From: DTU098 sp964498525
Lineage (GTDB): Bacteria; Bacillota; Desulfotomaculia; Desulfotomaculales; Pelotomaculaceae
Length of the DNA: 64,000 nt
Assembly: GCA_964498525.1 (NCBI GenBank)
Contig: CAZCGU010000002.1
Span: 124,001-188,000, forward strand
Direction of reading: 5' to 3'
Below are positions 25,928-34,452 of this stretch, piece by piece. Position 1 is the first letter of the stretch. Each line of letters begins with the position of its first letter. The notes under the pieces were generated by a model that saw only the letters and a program-made list of their open reading frames with translations, was not told the DNA's origin and did not search any database. Made by a program: the position numbers and the translations under genes.

Positions 25928-26266
25928 ATGCAATGGTTGGGACTGATCATCCGGTTTGTCGTTTCAGCACTCGTTTTAGTTGTTGTGAGCTGGCTCTCCC
26001 CCGGCTTTGTGGTGCACGGGGGTTTTGTGGGAGCCCTTATCGCAGCCCTGGTAATTGCTGTGCTTGGGTATATAGCGGAAGCTTTGCTGGGTGAGCGCAT
26101 TTCACCGCAGAGCAGGGGACTGGTTGGTTTTATCACGGCTGCGGTTGTTATTTACCTGGCCCAGTTTATTATCCCCAGTCTGCTTACGGTAACTATTGTT
26201 GGCGCCCTGATTTCCGCATTTATTATCGGACTTATTGATGCTTTTGTACCCACGGTCCTGCGTTGA
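25928..26266 (+). CDS. Phage-holin-4-2 superfamily membrane protein
   Basis: 112 residues from ATG 25928. Four hydrophobic helices (MQWLGLIIRFVVSALVLVVV, GALIAALVIAVLGYIAEALL, GLVGFITAAVVIYLAQFII, VGALISAFIIGLIDAFVP) give the compact pattern of the YvlD/phage_holin_4_2 family (PF04020), which is widespread on Firmicute chromosomes and is not by itself evidence of a prophage. There are no phage genes around. The frame is open further upstream, but the GGGGGTG/GGAG ribosome sites point to this start. Function unknown. Confidence 0.8.
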   Translation: MQWLGLIIRFVVSALVLVVVSWLSPGFVVHGGFVGALIAALVIAVLGYIAEALLGERISPQSRGLVGFITAAVVIYLAQFIIPSLLTVTIVGALISAFIIGLIDAFVPTVLR

Positions 26267-26282
26267 CAGATAAGCGCATAAA

Positions 26283-26330
26283 CCCTTCCCGGCAGGCATA
26301 AGAATTACTAAAAAAGCCTGCCCGGGAGGG
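26283..26330 (+). promoter_or_regulatory. Long hairpin whose 3' arm holds the spoIIP ribosome site
   Basis: CCCTTCCCGGCAGGC (26283-26297) pairs with GCCTGCCCGGGAGGG (26316-26330), a 15-bp stem with one mismatch and one G-U, 18-nt loop. The 3' arm is the GGGAGGG Shine-Dalgarno of spoIIP (GTG 26338). It may act as the terminator of the holin-like gene or as a translational block. The following ATTTTAG is a poor T tract. Confidence 0.6.
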
Positions 26331-26337
26331 ATTTTAG

Positions 26338-27444
26338 GTGTATTGTGCCACGACCTGCCGTTCCAGGAGGACATTCACAGCAGCTATTTGCCGGTTACTC
26401 CTGGCGGCATTACTTTTTTTAACCATTGCCGCCCTTTTCCTCGTAAGAAATGTTATCCCGGGGGTTATTTACCCGAAGTTACAGGCAACAATTGAAGGCA
26501 TTCCGCGGGGGATGCTGGCCCTATACCGGGAGGATCCAAAAAAAATACTGAAAAGCGCAATCCCGTTACTGGAGTGGAGCGATTTCGAAGAAAACACCAC
26601 AAGCCGCCCGGCGCCGGGATTTTTTTGGGATTCCTTAGGTTCCATGGTGGGTGTGCAACTTCAAAGCCCGCTGGAAATCCTGCAATCTCAAATCCCGCAC
26701 CTGATTACAGCGGAAACCACCGGCCCCGATTTGCCCGTTGACCAACCCCAGAAGGGTTTCCTGCCCAACGCTGTTCCGGCGCCGGAAACAACAACTACCC
26801 TCACGGGGGAATGTCTGGTGGGTATTTACAATACCCATACCGGTGAAACTTACAATCGGACGGATGGGTTGGACAGGTTGGAAGGCAAGCGGGGCGGAGT
26901 GGTAACGGTAGCCGAAGCCCTGGGAGGGGCACTGGAAGAAAGATACGGAATCAGGGTGGTGCGTTCCGACCGGATCCATGACGCAAATTATAATACGTCC
27001 TATCTTGAGTCTGAAAAAACCCTGCGCGAAATGGTGGATGGGCATCCCGGACTAAAGGCTGTTTTGGATATTCACCGGGATTCGGGAAAAACAAGGGAGC
27101 AGAGCCTGGTCTTGATTGATGGCCAGGCGGCAGCCCCCATCCTTATTATTGTAGGTTCCGACGCGCGCCGCCCTTTTTTGAACTGGCGGCAGAATTATAA
27201 CTTTGCCGTCCGGCTTTCCGACAGCATCAATGAGATGTATCCCGGGCTATCCCTGGGAGTAAGGGTGAAGGACGGACTTTATAACCAGTTCCTGCACCCC
27301 CGGGCGATCCTTTTGGAAATGGGGACAACTGAAAACTCCACGGAGGAGGCCGCTTGCTCCGCCCGGTTCCTGGCCGATGTTTTGGCGGAGCTCCTGGCCG
27401 GGGAAGCTGCCCCGGCGGAAGAGTCATCCGATGAAGCGGATTAA
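26338..27444 (+). CDS. spoIIP: Stage II sporulation protein P
   Basis: 368 residues, GTG start with GGGAGGG 8 bases ahead. SpoIIP is the membrane-bound amidase/endopeptidase that, with SpoIID and SpoIIM, degrades septal peptidoglycan during forespore engulfment. One N-terminal membrane helix (about 21-41, LLLAALLFLTIAALFLVRN) is followed by an extracytoplasmic amidase-3-like domain: VGIYNTHTGETYN with the zinc His, LDIHRDS (second His), and ILLEMGTTENSTEEA with the catalytic Glu. The position before lepA is conserved in spore formers. Its ribosome site lies in a strong hairpin. The gpr gene that often precedes it is not here. Confidence 0.93.
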   Translation: MYCATTCRSRRTFTAAICRLLLAALLFLTIAALFLVRNVIPGVIYPKLQATIEGIPRGMLALYREDPKKILKSAIPLLEWSDFEENTTSRPAPGFFWDSLGSMVGVQLQSPLEILQSQIPHLITAETTGPDLPVDQPQKGFLPNAVPAPETTTTLTGECLVGIYNTHTGETYNRTDGLDRLEGKRGGVVTVAEALGGALEERYGIRVVRSDRIHDANYNTSYLESEKTLREMVDGHPGLKAVLDIHRDSGKTREQSLVLIDGQAAAPILIIVGSDARRPFLNWRQNYNFAVRLSDSINEMYPGLSLGVRVKDGLYNQFLHPRAILLEMGTTENSTEEAACSARFLADVLAELLAGEAAPAEESSDEAD

Positions 27445-27561
27445 CTGAAGACTCTTGGCGCAGGATCGAAAAATTATGGGTGGCAGGGGTATAGGTTCCC
27501 CTGGCTTTTTACAATACTATTGATAATAATATGCCGGGAGCATAACTGCAGGGGTGTTTTA

Positions 27562-27975
27562 ATGAACCGTATCGTTTATTTGCTGACGCTTTTCTTTTTT
27601 ATTCTGGCTGTTAGTACTGGTGTTTGTATGGTCCTTTCCGAGTTTAACCGGATGGTTCGCCCGGCAGCGCCGGTCCGGGTATTTAATCTGGAGACAGCCG
27701 GAAATCAGGCTTATCATGTAGAGTTTTTGGGTGTGGACGCGGATATGAGGCTGTCGGTGAATTTAACTCGGGTCGAAGATTTTATGGAAAAAGGCAAGGC
27801 AGCTCTCAAGGGGGTAAAATATCCGGAGGTTGCCGGGATCAAAGAGGTTTTTGCCGGTTGGTGGTTGGCGTTACAGCAGGCCGGAGGCGGGCTGGTGTCC
27901 GATATTTTAGCCAGAACGCCGGCAGCCGCCGAGTCTATAAAAAACATTTGTAAACCAGGAAGGACGGAGCGGTGA
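27562..27975 (+). CDS. Hypothetical membrane-anchored protein between spoIIP and lepA
   Basis: 137 residues from ATG 27562 (CAGGGGTG upstream). One N-terminal membrane helix (about 4-26, IVYLLTLFFFILAVSTGVCM) is followed by a soluble extracytoplasmic part of about 110 residues (VRVFNLETAGNQAYHVEFLG, AGIKEVFAGWWLALQQAGGG). I recognise no domain. Its place next to spoIIP suggests a role in spore formation or the envelope, but that is only positional. The gene ends just before the lepA promoter. Confidence 0.6.
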   Translation: MNRIVYLLTLFFFILAVSTGVCMVLSEFNRMVRPAAPVRVFNLETAGNQAYHVEFLGVDADMRLSVNLTRVEDFMEKGKAALKGVKYPEVAGIKEVFAGWWLALQQAGGGLVSDILARTPAAAESIKNICKPGRTER

Positions 27976-27984
27976 GTTTATTAA

Positions 27985-28013
27985 TTGCGGCCTCTGTCCC
28001 ATGGTGATATAAT
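27985..28013 (+). promoter_or_regulatory. Putative lepA promoter
   Basis: TTGCGG (27985-27990), 17 nt, TATAAT (28008-28013), 45 bases before the lepA ATG. The -10 is perfect; the -35 matches 4 of 6. Confidence 0.6.
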
Positions 28014-28057
28014 TATATAGTTGTTTGTCATACAAGTAAGGGGGAACACACTCTTAA

Positions 28058-29863
28058 ATGCAGTGGGACAAGGATAGAATAAGGAATTTTTGTATTATCG
28101 CACATGTGGATCACGGAAAATCCACCCTGGCGGACAGACTGCTGGAGCTTACCGGTTCTTTAAGCGGGCGTGAAAAAACCGAACAGGTTCTGGACAGGAT
28201 GGATCTTGAGCGGGAACGGGGCATCACCATCAAGATGCAGGCCGTGCGGCTGATCTACCGGGCCGGGGATGGGCGGGAGTATCAGTTAAACCTTATCGAC
28301 ACCCCCGGGCACGTGGATTTTTCCTACGAAGTATCGCGAAGCCTGGCAGCCTGTGAGGGGGCTCTGCTGGTAGTGGATGCAGCCCAGGGCATAGAAGCCC
28401 AGACACTGGCCAACGTTTACCTGGCCCTTGAGCACAACCTGGAAATAATACCGGTTATCAATAAGATTGACCTGCCCAGCGCGGAGCCGGACAGGGTCAA
28501 GAAGGAGATAGAGGATGTCATCGGTCTTGACGCGTCCGGGGCCGTGCTGGTCTCGGCCAAGAGCGGTCAGGGCGTTGAGAAGATCCTGGAACGCATCGTG
28601 GCTAATATTCCGCCGCCTGCCGGGGCGGCCAAGGCGCCCTTGAGGGCGCTGATTTTTGATTCCCACTATGATCCTTATAAAGGCGTAATTGCCTATATTC
28701 GCGTTGTTGACGGTGCAGTGGCAAAGGGTATGCAGGTTAGAATGCTGGCTACGGGCAAGGAGTTTGAGATTAACGAGGTTGGTTTTTTTCGCCCCGCCCT
28801 TTCCAGGGTAAACGAATTGCGGACGGGAGAAGTGGGTTTTATTGCCGCCAGTATTAAAAACGTAAAGGACTGCCAGGTGGGCGACACCGTTACCGAAGCA
28901 TCCCGCCCCTCCTCTGTTTCTCTCCCCGGCTACCGCAAAGTGACCCCAATGGTGTACTGCGGCCTTTATCCCATGGATACGGTGGACTACGAAAGCCTGC
29001 GGGATGCCCTGGAGAAGCTTAAGCTGAATGACGCCTCATTGATCTATGAACCCGAGACTTCGGAAGCTCTGGGATTTGGTTTTCGCTGCGGTTTTCTGGG
29101 GCTGCTCCACATGGAAATTATCCAGGAGCGCCTGGAGCGCGAATATGGGCTGGGCCTGATTACCACGGCCCCAAACGTTGTCTACCGGGTGACAACCGCC
29201 GCGGGAGAAACCTTTGACATGGAAAACCCCAGCAAGCTGCCTCCTGTGGGTAAACTTGATTATATTGAGGAACCCTTTGTAAAGGCAACAATCATGGCGC
29301 CCAGGGACTATGTGGGGGCAATCATGGAGTTGTGTCAGGAACGGCGGGGTATTTTTACCAATATGGAGTATATGAGCGTTAACCGGGTTATCCTCAGCTA
29401 CGACATGCCGCTCAGCGAGATTATTTACGATTTTTTCGACCAGTTGAAATCCCGCTCCAAGGGTTACGCTTCCCTGGACTATGAAGTTGCCGGTTACAGG
29501 CAATCCCACCTGGTCAAGTTGGATATTTTAATTGCCGGGGAAGTTCTGGATGCTCTGTCCAGCATTGTTCACAGTGATAAGGCTTATTTCAGGGGAAGGC
29601 ATTTCGTGGAGAAATTGCGGGGTTTGATTCCCCGCCAGATGTTCGAAATCTCCATCCAGGCCGCCATCGGTAACAAGATTATTGCCAGGGAAACGGTAAA
29701 AGCTGTCCGCAAAGATGTCCTGGCGAAGTGTTACGGCGGTGATATTACCCGTAAGCGCAAGCTTCTGGAAAAACAAAAGGAAGGCAAAAAGCGGATGAAG
29801 CAGGTTGGAAACGTCGAAATTCCTCAGGAAGCCTTTATGGCTGTTTTAAGCGCAGGAGATTGA
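28058..29863 (+). CDS. lepA: Elongation factor 4 (LepA)
   Basis: 601 residues, the standard length, ATG after AAGGGGG. A ribosomal GTPase that back-translocates stalled ribosomes and assists 30S maturation. G1 AHVDHGKSTL (residues 11-20), switch GITIKMQAV, G3 DTPGHVDF, G4 NKID, G5 VSAKSG. EF-G-like domains III/V follow, and the LepA-specific C-terminal domain begins near GNKIIARETVKAVRKDVLAK and ends KRMKQVGNVEIPQEAFMAVL. Second gene of the spoIIP-lepA-hemW-hrcA run and 7 bases from hemW, so those two are co-transcribed. Confidence 0.97.
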   Translation: MQWDKDRIRNFCIIAHVDHGKSTLADRLLELTGSLSGREKTEQVLDRMDLERERGITIKMQAVRLIYRAGDGREYQLNLIDTPGHVDFSYEVSRSLAACEGALLVVDAAQGIEAQTLANVYLALEHNLEIIPVINKIDLPSAEPDRVKKEIEDVIGLDASGAVLVSAKSGQGVEKILERIVANIPPPAGAAKAPLRALIFDSHYDPYKGVIAYIRVVDGAVAKGMQVRMLATGKEFEINEVGFFRPALSRVNELRTGEVGFIAASIKNVKDCQVGDTVTEASRPSSVSLPGYRKVTPMVYCGLYPMDTVDYESLRDALEKLKLNDASLIYEPETSEALGFGFRCGFLGLLHMEIIQERLEREYGLGLITTAPNVVYRVTTAAGETFDMENPSKLPPVGKLDYIEEPFVKATIMAPRDYVGAIMELCQERRGIFTNMEYMSVNRVILSYDMPLSEIIYDFFDQLKSRSKGYASLDYEVAGYRQSHLVKLDILIAGEVLDALSSIVHSDKAYFRGRHFVEKLRGLIPRQMFEISIQAAIGNKIIARETVKAVRKDVLAKCYGGDITRKRKLLEKQKEGKKRMKQVGNVEIPQEAFMAVLSAGD

Positions 29864-29870
29864 AGTAACG

Positions 29871-31007
29871 GTGAGTACCGGACTTTACATTCATGTTCCC
29901 TTTTGTGTTAAAAAATGCCTTTACTGCGATTTCACCTCTTATCCCTTTAACCCCCATGATGCCCGGGCCTACCTGAAGGCCGTGGGTCTGGAAATGCGCC
30001 TGTATGGAAAACTCCTGACTGGTGAAGAACGGGAAGTGTCCAGTCTGTTTATTGGGGGTGGGACGCCCACCTGCCTGCCCGCCGGGGAACTTATTGATCT
30101 GATAAAGGATATTGGCGATGTTTTTAAGCTGTTGCCCGGCTGCGAAATAACAGTGGAGGCAAACCCGGGCACCATCGCCCGGGAAGGGCTGGCCCAATTA
30201 GCCGAAGTTGGTGTGAACCGTCTGAGCGTCGGCGTTCAATCCTTTCAAGACAAACTGTTAAAAGTTCTCGGACGCATCCATGACGCCGGAACGGCCTATA
30301 AAGCCGTGCAGGCGGCCCGGGAAGCGGGTTTTGAAAATGTGAATATAGACTTAATTTTTGGGATTCCGGGACAGACTGCCGGGGACTGGCAGGAAACCTT
30401 ACGTTGCGCCGTGCAGCTTTCCCCGGAGCATATTGCCGTATACGGACTCCAACTGGAGGAAGGGACACCACTGGAGCGGGCGGTAGCCCGGGGCCAACTG
30501 GCAGCCTGCCCGGAGGATCTGGAATTGTCCATGTATAGGACTGCAATCGACTTTCTTCCGGGGCATGGTTACGAGCACTACGAGATATCCAATTTTGCCA
30601 GACCAGGCAAGCAGTCTGTCCACAATTTAAAATACTGGCTGGTCTTTCCTTATCTGGGGATCGGCGCCGGCGCCCACTCCTGCCTCAGGGGCAGGCGTTT
30701 TTCTAACGAGACTTCCCTGGAATTGTATTTAGATAAGGTATTCCGGGGAGAATATCCGGTAAAGGATTGGGAAGTAATATCAGAACGGATGGCTATGGCG
30801 GAATTCATGTTTCTGGGCTTAAGGCTTCTCCAGGGAGTCGATCTGGGCTTATTTAACCGTCGCTTCGGCAAACGGGCCGAAGCTGTTTACGGCAGTCAAA
30901 TAGCCCGGCTTGCCGCTCAGGGGTTGGTTGAAGCCGGCGAAGGGCGCCTGCGCCTTACGCGGCAGGGGCTGCCGGTGGCCAACCGGGTTTTCCGGGAATT
31001 TGTTTGA
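29871..31007 (+). CDS. hemW: Radical SAM protein HemW (coproporphyrinogen-III-oxidase-like)
   Basis: 378 residues, GTG start. HemW is a radical SAM heme chaperone related to HemN. The 4Fe-4S motif CVKKCLYC (C-x3-C-x2-C, residues 12-19) follows LYIHVPF. GGGTPTCLP, NPGTIAREGLAQLAEVGVNR, SVGVQSFQDKLLKVLGR and YEISNFARPG are standard, ending in the HemN C-terminal winged region. It lacks the extra Cys of true HemN (CxxxCxxCxC), which supports HemW. Directly downstream of lepA and upstream of the CIRCE-controlled operon. Confidence 0.93.
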   Translation: MSTGLYIHVPFCVKKCLYCDFTSYPFNPHDARAYLKAVGLEMRLYGKLLTGEEREVSSLFIGGGTPTCLPAGELIDLIKDIGDVFKLLPGCEITVEANPGTIAREGLAQLAEVGVNRLSVGVQSFQDKLLKVLGRIHDAGTAYKAVQAAREAGFENVNIDLIFGIPGQTAGDWQETLRCAVQLSPEHIAVYGLQLEEGTPLERAVARGQLAACPEDLELSMYRTAIDFLPGHGYEHYEISNFARPGKQSVHNLKYWLVFPYLGIGAGAHSCLRGRRFSNETSLELYLDKVFRGEYPVKDWEVISERMAMAEFMFLGLRLLQGVDLGLFNRRFGKRAEAVYGSQIARLAAQGLVEAGEGRLRLTRQGLPVANRVFREFV

Positions 31008-31074
31008 GCTCAAAGAAAAAGCCGTTCTGATAGGTTTAAAAAAGCTGTTTTGAGAAACCTTTAAGCTGTTACAC

Positions 31075-31146
31075 TTGACAAGTAGATGTAGTTGGTGCTA
31101 TTTTTTATTTAGCAGGGTTTTAGCACTCAGCAACATAGAGTGCTAA
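31075..31146 (+). promoter_or_regulatory. Heat-shock promoter with CIRCE operator
   Basis: TTGACA (31075-31080), then TATTTT after 18 nt, then a perfect CIRCE: TTAGCACTC (31120-31128), 9 nt, GAGTGCTAA (31138-31146). CIRCE is the HrcA operator. It sits 20 bases before the hrcA start, so the chaperonin, grpE, dnaK and dnaJ behind it should be under HrcA control. Confidence 0.95.
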
Positions 31147-31166
31147 CAACAAGGGAGGGGTCCGGT

Positions 31167-32213
31167 GTGAAAATGGATGATCGCAAGCAAAGGGTGCTTA
31201 TGGCTATTGTCCAGGACTTCATTGCTACAGCCGAGCCGGTTGGTTCCCGGACCATTGCTAAAAAGTATAAACTCGGGGTTAGTCCGGCCACCATCCGGAA
31301 TGAGATGGCGGATCTGGAAGAACTGGGCTATATTGAGCAGCCCCATACTTCTGCCGGACGCATTCCATCCCAGCAGGGCTACCGTTATTATGTGGACTAT
31401 TTAATGAAAAGAAAAGAGCTTACGGTTAAAGAAGAGGCCTTGATCAGACGCCAGTTTGAGAAAAAAGTCAGGGATGTTGGTCAGGTTATCCAAAAGGCGG
31501 GACAGCTTCTGTCTCACCTCACCCAGTGTGCTTCAATGATCATGTCCCCGCAAATAGGGACCAGCAGCTTTAAACACATCCAGCTCATTCCCATGCGCCC
31601 TTCCCAGGCCATGGTGATTGTGGTCATGGATAACGGGACATTACACCACAGGGTTATCGAAGTACCTGAAAGCATTACTTCCAACGATATGGAGACAATA
31701 TCCGGAGTCTTAAACGCCAAGCTCCAGGGATTGACAATTGAGAGCATCAAAGTTACTCTAATGAAGGAAATTTACCTTGAGTTAGCCAGGCACAAACATA
31801 TCCTGGACCTGGCCATGGAGTTGCTCCAGGAAGGCCTGTTGCTGAAAGCCGAGGATAAAATTTACCTTGGCGGTGTATTTAATATGTTAAATCAGCCGGA
31901 ATTTCACAATATCGAAAAGGTCAAAACCCTGATGAGCATTATAGAGCAGGAAAAAATGCTGTGTGAACTTCTGTCCAACCAGGGCGATCCGGGGGTGGTA
32001 ACTGTGCGCATTGGGGATGAGATTATGAACCAGGAAATTAAAGAGTGCAGTATGATAACAGCCCCCTATTCCATCTGCGGTAAGCAGGTTGGATCCATCG
32101 GGGTGCTGGGGCCGACTCGGATGGAATACGCCAAAGTTGTAAGCATTGTTGAATCCATGACACGGAATCTTTCCCGGGCTATGGAGCGCATGGTTTTTGG
32201 CCTGGAAAAGTAA
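31167..32213 (+). CDS. hrcA: Heat-inducible transcription repressor HrcA
   Basis: 348 residues from GTG 31167, seven bases after AAGGGAGGGG; the frame is open upstream through the CIRCE, but no start there has a ribosome site. Winged helix at about 5-75: DFIATAEPVGSRTIAKKYKL, SPATIRNEMADLEELGYIEQ, PHTSAGRIPSQQGYRYYVDY, all hallmark HrcA segments. The C-terminal GAF-like/dimerisation region ends MTRNLSRAMERMVFGLE. HrcA represses CIRCE promoters and is kept active by chaperonin, so the archaeal-type chaperonin encoded 13 bases downstream is a candidate partner here. Confidence 0.96.
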   Translation: MKMDDRKQRVLMAIVQDFIATAEPVGSRTIAKKYKLGVSPATIRNEMADLEELGYIEQPHTSAGRIPSQQGYRYYVDYLMKRKELTVKEEALIRRQFEKKVRDVGQVIQKAGQLLSHLTQCASMIMSPQIGTSSFKHIQLIPMRPSQAMVIVVMDNGTLHHRVIEVPESITSNDMETISGVLNAKLQGLTIESIKVTLMKEIYLELARHKHILDLAMELLQEGLLLKAEDKIYLGGVFNMLNQPEFHNIEKVKTLMSIIEQEKMLCELLSNQGDPGVVTVRIGDEIMNQEIKECSMITAPYSICGKQVGSIGVLGPTRMEYAKVVSIVESMTRNLSRAMERMVFGLEK

Positions 32214-32226
32214 GGGGGAACCGCAT

Positions 32227-33795
32227 TTGAGTTTGAAGAGGGAAGCGACGACCGGAGCCGATGTAGACGAAAGGCTGGCCGCGCTGTTGACCAACTCCAA
32301 CGCCATCCGGGCCATCGCCAGTGCTGTTGAAGGAACGCTGGGGCCCAAAGGCCTGGACACTATGCTGGTGGATAAGTTTGGTGAGGTGGTTATTACCAAT
32401 GACGGGGTTACTATTTTGACCCTTATGGAAGCCAACCACCCGGCAGCCAGAATGTTAATTAACATAGCCAAGGCTCAACAAGCCGAGGTGGGTGACGGAA
32501 CAACCACTGCTACGGTAATGGCCGGGGTTCTGGTTAGTTCCGGGGTGGAGCAGGCGGCCAAGGGGGTACCAGTGTCCAGGGTCATTGAGGGTTTGCGTAC
32601 TGGTTTGCAAAAGGCGCTGGAGGTCATGCGCGAACAATCCTGCCCTCTTAAAGGGCTGGGGGATCCTCTGGTACGCCAGGTAGCCCTGGTAGCCGGGCGC
32701 GGTCACGCTGATATTGCCGACCTGGTGACGCAGGCTGCGGTGCTGATCGGGGAGGAAAAACTGAAGGACAGATCCTTTAAATTTCCCGATTCCATTGTGG
32801 CGGAGGAAGGTGCGGAGAATCAGGTTTTTATGGGGGTAATAATTAATAAGGAACGAATAAACCGGCAGATGCCCGGGGAGCTGAAGCAAGTCAAGGTTCT
32901 GGTTATTGATGATGCCTTGGAACCGGAGGAAATCGACGATGAGGCCCTGGGTACGGAGGCCGGGTTTGCCCGGTATCTGCAGCTCCAGGAGGAGTTCAGG
33001 GCTAACTTGCAAAAAATCGAGACCCTGGGCGTAGGTCTTGTCCTGGTTGACCGGGGGGTTGCCGATCCGGTGGAAGAAATTTTGACCGACCAGGGCGTCA
33101 TGGTTATTCAAAGGGTTGCCAGTAAAGAACTGAGAAAGGCAGCGGAGCATACCGGCGCCAGAATGATCAAGCGTACAGGATTGAAGAAGCCCGCAGCCGA
33201 ACTGGAAAGGTATCTGGGAAGCGCCGATCGGGTGTACAACGATGAAAAACTAGAACAGGTTTGGGTTCTCGGCGGCAGGGGCAAGCCCATGGCCACTGTA
33301 CTGGTGGGAGCCGCAACTTCTGAAGTGGTCGGTGAAAGGGAGCGGATTGCCAGGGATGCGGCAGCCTCGGTACAATCGGCAATCAGGGGGGGAGTTGTGC
33401 CGGGTGGCGGTTCCCTGGAACTATGGGTGGCCCGTGAGGTGGAAAAAATACGGGAAGGAATCCGGGGTATGGCTGTCTATGGTGTGGGATGCGTTGTGGA
33501 GGCGTTAAGGAGTCCTTTAGCCCAGATCGTGGCCAACGCTGGTTTTAACCCTCTGGAAAAGACGGGCGATGTGGTTGCCGCCCAGACAGCAACGGGCAAA
33601 AATTCCCTGGCTGTTGACTGTGACACCGGGGATGTTGTGGATATGTACGAAATGGGAATTGTTGACCCGGCCGGGGTGAAAATTTATGCGCTAAAGGCGG
33701 CTGGAGAAATTGCCGAGGCCATTTTAAGGATTGATACAATCATCAAGAAAAGAGAAGATGGGGCTGACCCTTTGAATCAAACATTTAATGTTTAA
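32227..33795 (+). CDS. Archaeal-like (group II/III) chaperonin in the dnaK operon
   Basis: 522 residues from TTG 32227 (AAGGGGG nine bases ahead); a longer frame would overlap hrcA. This is a thermosome/TCP-1-type chaperonin, not GroEL. It shows LGPKGLD (38-44), TNDGVTIL, the ATP-site GDGTTTATV (D90), GGVVPGGGSLELWVA, VANAGFNPLEKTGDV, and the C-terminal IVDPAGVKIYALKAAGEIAE. The GroEL GGM tail and GroES-binding features are absent. An apical helical segment (EIDDEALGTEAGFARYLQLQ) fits a built-in lid. From memory, such bacterial group III chaperonins were described in Carboxydothermus and relatives, in this same hrcA-grpE position. No groES/groEL is in the window. Confidence 0.93.
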   Translation: MSLKREATTGADVDERLAALLTNSNAIRAIASAVEGTLGPKGLDTMLVDKFGEVVITNDGVTILTLMEANHPAARMLINIAKAQQAEVGDGTTTATVMAGVLVSSGVEQAAKGVPVSRVIEGLRTGLQKALEVMREQSCPLKGLGDPLVRQVALVAGRGHADIADLVTQAAVLIGEEKLKDRSFKFPDSIVAEEGAENQVFMGVIINKERINRQMPGELKQVKVLVIDDALEPEEIDDEALGTEAGFARYLQLQEEFRANLQKIETLGVGLVLVDRGVADPVEEILTDQGVMVIQRVASKELRKAAEHTGARMIKRTGLKKPAAELERYLGSADRVYNDEKLEQVWVLGGRGKPMATVLVGAATSEVVGERERIARDAAASVQSAIRGGVVPGGGSLELWVAREVEKIREGIRGMAVYGVGCVVEALRSPLAQIVANAGFNPLEKTGDVVAAQTATGKNSLAVDCDTGDVVDMYEMGIVDPAGVKIYALKAAGEIAEAILRIDTIIKKREDGADPLNQTFNV

Positions 33796-33809
33796 GTGAG
33801 GTGACCAGG

Positions 33810-34418
33810 GTGACCAGTGAGGATAAGAACAGATTTACCAAAGCAACCGGGGAAGATGAGTTTTTTAATGACGGCAATAACCCCGCAACAAGGCGGGGCC
33901 AGGATCCGGCGGAGCCAAATCTAAAGGAAGCAAGGGGAGAAGCAAAGGAAGCGGACATTTCCCTGCTGCAAAAACAGCTGGGGGATGCCGAAGCAAGGTC
34001 GGACGACTTTTACAACCGCCTGGCCAGGCTTCAGGCCGACTACGAAAATTTCCGGAGAAGATCCCGCCAGGAAAAGGAAGATCTGTACAAGTATGCATCC
34101 GAGCAGTTGGTGCTCAGGTTGCTGCCGGTACTGGATAATTTCGAACGGGCTCTGACAGCCGAGGGGAACTCGCTTCAAGATTACAAGTCCGGTGTAGAAA
34201 TGATTTACCGGCAATTAATGGATGTGTTGTCGCTGGAAGGGGTAATGGCCATCCCGGCTGTAGGAGAGTCCTTTGATCCGGTCAAGCACGAGGCTGTGCT
34301 CCGGGAGGAGTCGGATGAATACCCTGAGAACACAATTACTGAAGAATTCCGGCGCGGCTACTTTCTAAAAGATAAAGTTATCCGACCGGCCATGGTGAAG
34401 GTTTCCAATTCCTTATAA
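33810..34418 (+). CDS. grpE: Nucleotide exchange factor GrpE
   Basis: 202 residues from GTG 33810, seven bases after GAGGTG; a GTG three codons earlier overlaps that ribosome site. GrpE releases ADP from DnaK and acts as thermosensor. The disordered acidic N-terminus is followed by a long coiled coil (LLQKQLGDAEARSDDFYNRL, ARLQADYENFRRRSRQEKED), the four-helix dimer region LVLRLLPVLDNFERAL, and the beta-wing (FDPVKHEAVLREESDEYPEN, YFLKDKVIRPAMVKVS). Fourteen bases behind the chaperonin and 34 bases before dnaK. Confidence 0.96.
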   Translation: MTSEDKNRFTKATGEDEFFNDGNNPATRRGQDPAEPNLKEARGEAKEADISLLQKQLGDAEARSDDFYNRLARLQADYENFRRRSRQEKEDLYKYASEQLVLRLLPVLDNFERALTAEGNSLQDYKSGVEMIYRQLMDVLSLEGVMAIPAVGESFDPVKHEAVLREESDEYPENTITEEFRRGYFLKDKVIRPAMVKVSNSL

Positions 34419-34452
34419 ACAATATTAAACTTAGGTCAGGGGGTCGAAAATA

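Noticed and set aside
25928..26266. Holin-like gene as evidence of a prophage
   Set aside because: The family is common on Firmicute chromosomes and no other phage gene is in the window.
32197..32226. Longer start for the chaperonin
   Set aside because: It would overlap hrcA by 17 bases without a ribosome site; TTG 32227 has AAGGGGG at good spacing and starts at the conserved N-terminus.
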